Source: Catonella massiliensis
GTDB lineage: Bacteria; Bacillota; Clostridia; Lachnospirales; Lachnospiraceae
Assembly (NCBI RefSeq): GCF_016651435.1
Contig: NZ_JAEPRJ010000001.1
Location: 2,046,001-2,110,000, forward strand
Direction of reading: 5' to 3'
DNA: 64,000 bases
The notes beneath the pieces are model-generated. The model did no database searches. It had not been told where the DNA came from and worked only from the letters and a program-made list of their open reading frames with translations. Below, in pieces: positions 57,205 to 64,000 of this stretch. A program made the translations under genes and the position numbers. Each line of letters starts with the position of its first letter. The first letter of the stretch is position 1.

Positions 57205-57978
57205 AGTATCCACTTCCTTTCTAAAATCGTTGCTAAGAGGAATCTTATATTCCTTTTCTATGATATCAAGTTTCTCATTTTCTCTTAATCTGTCTGACAA
57301 TAAAGCTCCTATCAATCGATGTAACTCATACTTTTCATCATGTTCAGGAAGCTCATTTGTCACTCCAATCATCACGATGTTTAATAAATCAGTATTGCCC
57401 TTCCAGTCGTATGGCTCTAACATCTCATCTTTTTTAAGGTGAAAATGACTTAAACTATTATTGCTCATATTCATACATACCCAGATGCTGAATACCTGCT
57501 TTATATCGTCATAGTTAGTATTTACAAAATCTCTTTCCTTTTGTGACGATATAAGCCTACTCACGTAGAAAATTGCTCTATTTAGTATCTTATATGAGAC
57601 AGGTTCATCCTTTTGAGCCTCAACATTCACTATAATCTGTGAAAGCCCATTCTTTAAGCGTACATAAAATATAATGTCAAACCTAATCAAACCTTCGTTT
57701 GCTTCCATGTTCTCAGAGTTCAAGCCTTTAACTCTTTGTCCTGACTCATCTGTTTTTTCTATATTGGTTAGTCCAGGTTCTAACGGTACGATACCTATCT
57801 TAGGCTCTCCTTCGATGTATGTCACTATATCATTAGGATCCATCCCTTTAAATTCATCGACTGTTTTTGCCAAAATATGAGCCAATATGTGCTTCTCACC
57901 AAGTATTCTCTTAACTCTGGCATCATACTGAGCCATATTTCCTGCGGCATTCACTGCGTTTTTTATTTCTGTATTCAA
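56995..57978 (-). CDS. Rpn/PD-(D/E)XK nuclease family protein with VTAE repeats
   Basis: The 327-residue protein has a PD-(D/E)XK core: Asp101 in IRFDIIF and Glu120-x-Gln122-Lys123 in VNVEAQKDEP, followed by LNRAIFYVSRLIS. The middle has SIWVCMNM and GNTDLLNIVMIGV, typical of the PD-(D/E)XK putative transposase group. The tail is VTAEVTAEVTAEVTA repeats, then a helical end LEQISLATKKSVDEVKK. An in-frame ATG at codon 259 follows AGAAAGGAAG, so a 69-residue C-terminal product is possible. It sits between two paralogous adhesin genes. Confidence 0.88.
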   Translation of the reverse strand: MNTEIKNAVNAAGNMAQYDARVKRILGEKHILAHILAKTVDEFKGMDPNDIVTYIEGEPKIGIVPLEPGLTNIEKTDESGQRVKGLNSENMEANEGLIRFDIIFYVRLKNGLSQIIVNVEAQKDEPVSYKILNRAIFYVSRLISSQKERDFVNTNYDDIKQVFSIWVCMNMSNNSLSHFHLKKDEMLEPYDWKGNTDLLNIVMIGVTNELPEHDEKYELHRLIGALLSDRLRENEKLDIIEKEYKIPLSNDFRKEVDTMCNLSQGIVDRVTAEVTAEVTAEVTAKNLIDFIINMYKNKFSLEQISLATKKSVDEVKKIIEEQEAVLV

Positions 57979-58045
57979 TAATACTTCCCCCTAATCCCTT
58001 CTTTCCATAATTATAATCTAAATCTAAATAATACGCAACCTGAAA

Positions 58046-58095
58046 AAATCCCGTCCGAAGTATGCTTTATCTGCACATCCGGATGGGATATTCAT
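58046..58095 (-). terminator. Terminator of the second LPXTG protein gene
   Basis: On the minus strand ATCCCATCCG pairs with CGGACGGGAT around a long loop and is followed by TTTTTC. Confidence 0.8.
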
Positions 58096-58099
58096 TTAA

Positions 58100-61000
58100 T
58101 TACTTATTGTTAGTTCTCTTTCGCACTGTGTAGCGTCTTCTTGCCATTATCCCTGATATCATTCCTGATACAAGGGCAAATCCGGCACCAAACAGATAGT
58201 AATAGATATTATCCACACCACCCGTCTTTGGAAGCTCTGCCTTATTAATTTTCTTAAACCTGGTTAGAGGAGTTCCATCTCTCTTAAGAACATATTCCTT
58301 TTTGCCATCTTCCCTGTCTCTCTTTATGAATCTTCCTATAGGAGTACCATCACGATAAATGACATCTATCTCCTTTGGGCTGTTTGGAAGATTAGGGTCA
58401 GGAGTGTTATCTAAAGGATAAGTAGGCACTGAAGGCTTGTCCTTATTTGGGCCTGGCTCATCAGGGTCAGAAGGCTTATCCTTGCCCCCCTTGTCTGAAG
58501 GCTTGTCCTTTTTAGGATTCTCAGGCTTGTCAGGTTTCTTAGGCTCTTCATCTCCCTTTGGAGCCAGCTTTGGCTCTTCGGTATTTGGAGTTTGAGGAGG
58601 AGCAGGATTAGGGTTTTCGCCACCGCCTGGGGTCTCACCACTTCCACCAGGCTTATTAGGTTCCTCCTTGGCCGGTTCATTTATTACTGTAATATTATTG
58701 TCAACAAGTTTTATCTTGTCGCCATAATCTTCAGCTATGCTAGTCTTAAAGCCATACTCAAGTTCTACAACCTTAATCTTATACGGCGTTTCTCCTTTTG
58801 CGTATCCTGCTGGTGGAGTCTCCTCTGTAAGCAGATACTCTCCTGAAGTCAACTCTTCAAACTTTGTATGTCCTTCAGCGTCTGTAGGTTCAGAAATCTT
58901 TTCTTCCTCTGAAGTAGCTCCTGTTGTAATCTTTTTAATCTTAAACTTTGCTCCGGACAATTTGGCACCCTCAGCATTCGTTTTCGTTATAAAAAGTCTT
59001 TCATAAGGTAAATCATAAATGGTTCCATAAGCACGTGCCTGGGCATCAGATGAAACTTTTACAGTATATCCACGGGAACGGTTACCGTTTACTTTTGTTG
59101 AGTCCTCATATAAATCAATTGAATTGTTAAACTCTGTTCCTCTAGGCATGTTTTTTGTAAAATCTGTTTTATATGATATCCTATAGCCCGAGTTCTTATC
59201 AGGAATATTTATACTAAGTTCACCTTTTGTTGAATCATATGTAAATATCTGATCAAGACCATCTGTAATCTCTTCCTCTGCCGAAAAAGTCATACCACTT
59301 TCGTACTTATCCCTGATAAATGTTCCTTTTACTATCTTATAATTATCACCTTCAAAGATAAGGTTGTTGGTTCCCTTTTCCTTTCTTAGCACAGCTCTGT
59401 CTCTATTCTGCAATGGCTTGCTCGGATCCAATGTATCTACTAATCTAACCTTGGTATTATCCCCTGGAGCATACTTCTTAAGTGGCATGTAGTCTATAAT
59501 CCACGTTACAGGCTCCTCACGTGATACTTGACTTTTTTGTGCAGTCTTATTAAAAATTCTGTTATCAATTGCAGTTCCTATACTTCCAGTGAATTGTTTA
59601 AGCTTCAGAGTCTCCATCTTTCCCTCAAGTTCCATTGTGGCCTCATTTTGATAAACCTTGTGCTCATTAAAAAACTCAGAGGTTGGTGTTTTATCCGTCA
59701 TATCTGCCTTGAACAAGATAACATAAGGGCCATCAATCTTATCAAACTTAAACTCATAACCCACCCTATTTCCCCCAACATCCGTTGGGGTAGATACTAT
59801 ATTATTAGCACTTAACTGTGCATCTGATAGATAGTTTCCTTCAGCCTTAACAATCCCTACTGATGAATCAAGGTTAGAATCTGACGAACCTTTATATATA
59901 AGAAAATACTTATCATCCGCAGGTGAACTGCCTTTAATAATAGGCGTGAGCTTAAATCCACCCTTCAAACTGTCTTTTACAACAAACTTGCCAAAGTCTC
60001 CAAATTCATCTTTAACTCCTGATGCGTTGACACTTAAGCGATATATAATCGACTTAGTATCACTGTTATATCCGGTAGCATCCTTAACCATATTATCTCT
60101 GTAAACAATATTACCTCTTTTACTAGAAAGATCATAATTTACATCATCTGCGTTTGGATTGTTTAAGAATCTAATTGCAGCTGCACTTGTAAGGGTATCT
60201 TTTTTTAACATTTTAGGATAATATGTGTACTGCGCACTTTTTTCCTGCACCCGTTCATTGGCTCTGGTAAGTATCATATAATTATAAACTTTAGCAGAAT
60301 CAAAACTACTATTTTCGCTAAATATGGTTCTTGGATCAGATATTCTACCTTTAATTTTTGCGATATTATCCTCACCATTTTTCAGTTTTATCTCAACTAA
60401 GTATCCTACTACTCTTCCTGAATAAACTATTTCATATACTTTACCATCTGTTCCAGCAGTATTATCATGGATAGGATTAGCAGGATCAGAAAGCCTCTGA
60501 TGCCTATTATCTTTGTTATCAGGCATTATCTTTTGGAAATCAATTCCACTTCTAAGTGTTGTATTTGAGTGGTTTCCATATTCTCTTATACTAAAACCAT
60601 TTGTAGTGGTTAGATATTTTCTATCCGCATTCACTGAAGTGTCATGAATAAAAGTATCGTATATATAATAACTTCCTGTGCTATCCATTGTATTCTTCTT
60701 AACTTGCAGAACCCAATCCACTTCAAAACCACCGGCACCCACATCTTTCAAAACTGTTGTTTCAGGATACAATGGATCTTCTACTTCCAGCCTTATACTT
60801 TTAATTAATCCAAATTTACCAACACTTTTAACAGCCTTTGCCTTAAACTTGTAATCTGTTGAAGTTCCCCAGTAGTAATATGCTTCATTTTCAAAGGTAA
60901 GAAAGTCATTATCAAGCATCTGATTAACACTTGTTACAATTACAAGTTTTAAGTGTTTATCCACATTAGGTATGGTAAATGTGTACTCATTTCCAGATAT

Positions 61001-62287
61001 AGATGGATATACCGAAACTGCACCGGCAGGCGGATTCCATGAATCTTTTCCGATGTATGTATCGCCAGGTACAAAGTATGCCTTTTCAAAATTCTGCGAC
61101 ATCCTATCAAGGGTATCTTTACCTAAGATATCCTTAATTATGACATTACCCAGGTCAGAATAATTTGCCTCATTAATTTCAATAACCCAAGCTATACTTT
61201 TAGGCCTTTCTAAATCAACGCTAGATTTACTACCAAACCTTTTAACATTAACATTGGATTGCTTATCTATACCATTTCTAAAATCAGGCTCATAAATAGC
61301 CGCATTACCATCATAACTCCTACCAGTACTTGAAGATATATTGAAATCAACCTTTGTCTTAAAGGTTATCACCAATTTACCTATCTTATCCCCTGCCTGA
61401 TCCGCTGCTATTATTGAATACGTATATTGCTCGTAGGCTTGAGCCGCAACAACAGCAATGTCAGCATCAGCTTTAGGTACTCCATTAACCGTAAAACTTC
61501 CCGGCACAAAGCTCCCGTGAGTATATGTAGTGTTCCAATCTCCATTCACTTTGAGTACGGTTTTATATCCTGTAAGGTCAAAGGCAGCGTTAGGCCCTAT
61601 ACTTAGGTTCTTCGCATCTATAGTAGCTGTCCAATTGATTACTCCTTCCTTAGGATCAAGTACACCTTCATATTCTAGATTTATGTCTTTCTTTACTCCT
61701 GATACTTTATAGTTCTTATCGTATAAGCGGACTGTCTCATTGGTTATATTTACAAAGTCAATTTTACTAGGATCAACTTCAAAATTTAATATTGATTTGA
61801 CATAACCCCCTTTTTTTATGAGAAGATCAGGATCAGCGTTTTTAAAATCAAACCTTGCTTTTATCTCACCAGTCGTATTGTCAACTGTATATGTCACATC
61901 ACAGATTTTTTTACCTGTTACGTTGTCATATGCAGGGAGACTAAGACTTGATTTACTCCTGTCATCTCCTGCAAACCTAAGCTTATTACCGACAAAAAAT
62001 TCAACATAGTCATCTGCACCTATATGTTCTGTTGGATCAGAAGACCCATTAAATTTTACATAAAACTCGATTTCTGCTCGGATTGCTTCACTCATGTCTA
62101 TAATTTGACTATTCTCATTATATAATCTGGTGCTGCCATTATAAAAGGACATTGATAGAGAGCCTCTTACTTTATCAGTCTTATCTGTCCCTGTAGCACT
62201 TACAAAATCCGGCAGTTTCACTCCCACCACAAAAATACCCACCACAAAAAAGAAGCTGAGTATCATATACTTATATCTCTTCCACAT
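58100..62287 (-). CDS. LPXTG-anchored surface adhesin-like protein 2
   Basis: The 1395-residue paralogue of the protein at 52555 shows the same order. A signal peptide (MWKRYKYMILSFFFVVG) is followed by DKTDK and long beta-rich adhesin domains. A SpaA/Cna-B-like domain (ERLFITKTNAEGAKLSGAKF, FEELTSGEYLLTEETPPAGY) leads to a proline/lysine/asparagine-rich stalk with KDKPSD repeats. A 20-residue RDGTP repeat occurs twice just before LPKTGG at about 1352, and a hydrophobic helix and basic tail end it. I placed the start at 62287, where AAGGAGG lies upstream. It probably binds a host or bacterial surface ligand. Confidence 0.92.
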   Translation of the reverse strand: MWKRYKYMILSFFFVVGIFVVGVKLPDFVSATGTDKTDKVRGSLSMSFYNGSTRLYNENSQIIDMSEAIRAEIEFYVKFNGSSDPTEHIGADDYVEFFVGNKLRFAGDDRSKSSLSLPAYDNVTGKKICDVTYTVDNTTGEIKARFDFKNADPDLLIKKGGYVKSILNFEVDPSKIDFVNITNETVRLYDKNYKVSGVKKDINLEYEGVLDPKEGVINWTATIDAKNLSIGPNAAFDLTGYKTVLKVNGDWNTTYTHGSFVPGSFTVNGVPKADADIAVVAAQAYEQYTYSIIAADQAGDKIGKLVITFKTKVDFNISSSTGRSYDGNAAIYEPDFRNGIDKQSNVNVKRFGSKSSVDLERPKSIAWVIEINEANYSDLGNVIIKDILGKDTLDRMSQNFEKAYFVPGDTYIGKDSWNPPAGAVSVYPSISGNEYTFTIPNVDKHLKLVIVTSVNQMLDNDFLTFENEAYYYWGTSTDYKFKAKAVKSVGKFGLIKSIRLEVEDPLYPETTVLKDVGAGGFEVDWVLQVKKNTMDSTGSYYIYDTFIHDTSVNADRKYLTTTNGFSIREYGNHSNTTLRSGIDFQKIMPDNKDNRHQRLSDPANPIHDNTAGTDGKVYEIVYSGRVVGYLVEIKLKNGEDNIAKIKGRISDPRTIFSENSSFDSAKVYNYMILTRANERVQEKSAQYTYYPKMLKKDTLTSAAAIRFLNNPNADDVNYDLSSKRGNIVYRDNMVKDATGYNSDTKSIIYRLSVNASGVKDEFGDFGKFVVKDSLKGGFKLTPIIKGSSPADDKYFLIYKGSSDSNLDSSVGIVKAEGNYLSDAQLSANNIVSTPTDVGGNRVGYEFKFDKIDGPYVILFKADMTDKTPTSEFFNEHKVYQNEATMELEGKMETLKLKQFTGSIGTAIDNRIFNKTAQKSQVSREEPVTWIIDYMPLKKYAPGDNTKVRLVDTLDPSKPLQNRDRAVLRKEKGTNNLIFEGDNYKIVKGTFIRDKYESGMTFSAEEEITDGLDQIFTYDSTKGELSINIPDKNSGYRISYKTDFTKNMPRGTEFNNSIDLYEDSTKVNGNRSRGYTVKVSSDAQARAYGTIYDLPYERLFITKTNAEGAKLSGAKFKIKKITTGATSEEEKISEPTDAEGHTKFEELTSGEYLLTEETPPAGYAKGETPYKIKVVELEYGFKTSIAEDYGDKIKLVDNNITVINEPAKEEPNKPGGSGETPGGGENPNPAPPQTPNTEEPKLAPKGDEEPKKPDKPENPKKDKPSDKGGKDKPSDPDEPGPNKDKPSVPTYPLDNTPDPNLPNSPKEIDVIYRDGTPIGRFIKRDREDGKKEYVLKRDGTPLTRFKKINKAELPKTGGVDNIYYYLFGAGFALVSGMISGIMARRRYTVRKRTNNK

Positions 62288-62420
62288 AAGGTCCTCCTTT
62301 ACCATTGGCAGCGGCTTTTACGCTAATCTATATTATCTCTTTCTCAGTAATTCCTGTTTCCTGAAAGCTTAGGACCAGCATTTAAGCAGGCTCCCGTCTT
62401 ATACTTCTATCCGCCGTCCT

Positions 62421-64000
62421 CTACATCTTCCCAAGAAAAAGCGCAGTTATCCCGTTTATTTTTATCTTATCTGATACTAATATATCGTCTCGTTCATTAT
62501 TTTTCTTAACAGTATTTATAAGCAATTTATATTTCCCTTCAGGCAGTGTAATCGTCTTTTCTTCCTTGTTTGCGTTGAATATGATAAGTGCCTCTTTATA
62601 CACCGGTTTAACAAGGCTTGTCTCCTTGTTTGCTACCTTTACACCAAGAAGCCCCTCTTCTTTTACAAATGTAGTTATATTTTCCTTTGCTGTCTTTGAC
62701 TTGTCGCAAAGTCCTGTCATTTCCTTTCTAAGTCCTATAAGCTCCTTATAAAAGCTCACCAGGTCTTTGTTCTTCTCAGTAAGCTCCCAGTCCATTTTAT
62801 TTAGCCCTATAGGCATATTGAAGGTATTATGCTCTCCATTTTTGGTTCTAAGATACTCTTCACCTGAGTATATGAAGACTCTTCCCTGACAGCTCATATA
62901 TATGGCCGCAGAGAGTTTATTCTGCTTCCTCCTCTCAGCCTCATCCCCAGTTGTAATGGTGAGCTTATCCCAAAGCGTGTGGTTATCGTGGCAGGATACA
63001 TAGCTGATTATGTGGTTTGGTGACAAGCCAAATGAGGTAAGACCGGCCTCAATCTTGTCTGTCTGCTTTAGGTTGCCGTTTACAAAGCCTGCCACCTCCT
63101 CATAGAAGACATGCCCCTTTATAGAGTCTCTTATATCATCTGAAAATATTCCTATGTTCTCGTCTAAAAGGTTCACATTGTCCTTAACTGCCCCTTTAGC
63201 TCCCTTTTCCATATAGGTCTTAGCAGCTGTCCAAGGCTCACCGTATATCAGCTTTTCTCCTCGTCCGTATGTCTCATCCAATGCCTTTTGCACCTTGTTC
63301 ATCAAATCAACTGTGAGGAGTCCCATCAAGTCAAAGCGAAAGCCGTCTATGTGGTATTCCTCGCACCAGTAAAGCACAGAATCAATGATGTACTTCTCTG
63401 TCATAGGCATTTCTGAGGCGATGTCATTGCCACAGGCTGAACCATCTGATAGCTCACCTTTTGCATCAAGCCTGTAGTGGTAATAAGGCATTGAGTTCTG
63501 AAGTGCATTATCGAGACTAAAGGTGTGATTGTAGACCACATCCATAATCACCCTAAGCCCCTTTTTGTGTATAGCCTGTATCATTTCCTTAAATTCCCTG
63601 ATGCGCACCTCTCCCCTTGCAGCATCGCTAGCGTATGAGCCTTCAGGTACATTATAATTAAGAGGATCGTATCCCCAGTTGAAGCTATCCTTGCCCCCTG
63701 CTTCATCTACAGAGGCAAAGTCATACACAGGCAAAAGCTGGATGTGACTCACACCAAGCTCTTTTATGTAGTTAAGCCCCGTAGGAAGCTTACCCTCATT
63801 TCTTAGGGTAGTATTATCCACTGTAAATGCCTTGTACTTTCCTCTTACATTTTCAGGGAAACCGGCATTTTCATCATAGGAGAACTCTTTGACATGGAGT
63901 TCATAGATGATGTCTTCTGCCCCCTTTAAAGGAGCCTTATCCTCTTCCCAGCCATTAGGATTAGTAGTGTTCAGGTCTATTATCATACTTCTCTTTCCAT
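62421..64000 (-). CDS. pulA: Type I pullulanase, 5' end cut by window edge
   Basis: The enzyme hydrolyses alpha-1,6 branches of pullulan and limit dextrins. The visible part is the GH13 catalytic barrel and C-terminal beta domain. Motifs are YELHVKEFS, the pullulanase signature NWGYDPLNYNVPEGSYA, DVVYNHT, the nucleophile Asp in DGFRFDLMG, the acid Glu in LIYGEPW, and SCHDNHTLWDK. The frame stays open past 63986 (GKRS precedes MIIDLNTTNP), so that ATG is internal and the N-terminal carbohydrate-binding domains lie outside. No signal peptide can be judged. It ends 134 bp before the adhesin start. Confidence 0.93.
   Translation of the reverse strand, partial: GKRSMIIDLNTTNPNGWEEDKAPLKGAEDIIYELHVKEFSYDENAGFPENVRGKYKAFTVDNTTLRNEGKLPTGLNYIKELGVSHIQLLPVYDFASVDEAGGKDSFNWGYDPLNYNVPEGSYASDAARGEVRIREFKEMIQAIHKKGLRVIMDVVYNHTFSLDNALQNSMPYYHYRLDAKGELSDGSACGNDIASEMPMTEKYIIDSVLYWCEEYHIDGFRFDLMGLLTVDLMNKVQKALDETYGRGEKLIYGEPWTAAKTYMEKGAKGAVKDNVNLLDENIGIFSDDIRDSIKGHVFYEEVAGFVNGNLKQTDKIEAGLTSFGLSPNHIISYVSCHDNHTLWDKLTITTGDEAERRKQNKLSAAIYMSCQGRVFIYSGEEYLRTKNGEHNTFNMPIGLNKMDWELTEKNKDLVSFYKELIGLRKEMTGLCDKSKTAKENITTFVKEEGLLGVKVANKETSLVKPVYKEALIIFNANKEEKTITLPEGKYKLLINTVKKNNERDDILVSDKIKINGITALFLGKM

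Larger units (their letters stand above)
56773..57219. repeat. Tandem duplication of the Rpn-type gene 3' end
   Basis: Two copies of a unit of about 220 bp lie head to tail: about 56773-56986 and 56994-57219. They differ mainly by one 12-bp unit (GTTACTTCTGCT) and a few single bases, so the duplication is fairly recent. Confidence 0.85.

Overview
The window reads as a chromosomal segment of a low-GC Gram-positive anaerobe, most likely a member of the Lachnospiraceae. The grounds are strong AGGAGG ribosome binding sites, TTGACA/TATAAT promoters, a rubrerythrin, an ECF-type thiamine transporter under a TPP riboswitch, a split purine terminus that uses a PurO-type IMP cyclohydrolase, and two LPXTG surface proteins. 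The family assignment is inference; the 16S gene at 46744-48280 would settle it.

Layout. 1-5.7 kb: end of purE, a YgjV-like membrane protein, two overlapping MATE exporters, asnA and ung. 5.7-12.3 kb: an acidic repeat-rich membrane protein behind a CheV-type coupling protein, then a four-gene operon of a membrane coiled-coil protein, response regulator, histidine kinase and lipoprotein. 12.5-14.3 kb: rubrerythrin divergent from a TPP riboswitch and thiT. 14.4-18.7 kb: a TauABC/SsuABC-like importer behind a double-cubane-cluster reductase-like gene. 18.9-22.9 kb: a PatB/MalY aminotransferase, an ABC-F protein and CorA. 23.6-24.6 kb: an Rpn-family nuclease with a strong internal translation start. 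24.7-27.2 kb: AICAR formyltransferase, PurO and a candidate type I toxin-antitoxin pair. 27.2-35.3 kb: dapF-murF, nagB-nagA and metE-metF. 35.4-42.7 kb: a heterodimeric ABC exporter, a PHP hydrolase, an acyltransferase, a lipoprotein and a decayed HigBA module. 42.8-48.6 kb: an rRNA operon on the minus strand in the unusual order 16S-5S-23S. 48.7-52.3 kb: a GlsB-like protein, membrane-anchored MsrAB, RhaM and an IS110-family element. 52.5-62.3 kb: two paralogous LPXTG adhesins separated by a second Rpn-type gene whose 3' end is duplicated as a free-standing small ORF. The window ends inside a type I pullulanase gene.

How the genes work together. dapF and murF both feed peptidoglycan precursor synthesis. 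nagB and nagA recycle or catabolise N-acetylglucosamine. metE and metF supply methyl-THF and use it to make methionine. purE, the AICAR transformylase and PurO belong to de novo IMP synthesis, but they sit in separate units. The two large surface proteins are built for sortase anchoring, yet no sortase gene is in the window.

Most interesting signals. (1) Both Rpn-type genes carry an in-frame internal Shine-Dalgarno and ATG that would make a C-terminal small protein, and in both loci that same tail is partly duplicated downstream. (2) A 32-codon hydrophobic peptide gene has a sequestered ribosome binding site and faces a convergent consensus promoter, which is the architecture of a type I toxin-antitoxin pair. 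(3) A cloverleaf-like structure of about 145 nt lies directly upstream of 23S in an rRNA operon of unusual order. (4) Two families of small dispersed palindromic elements recur in intergenic regions.
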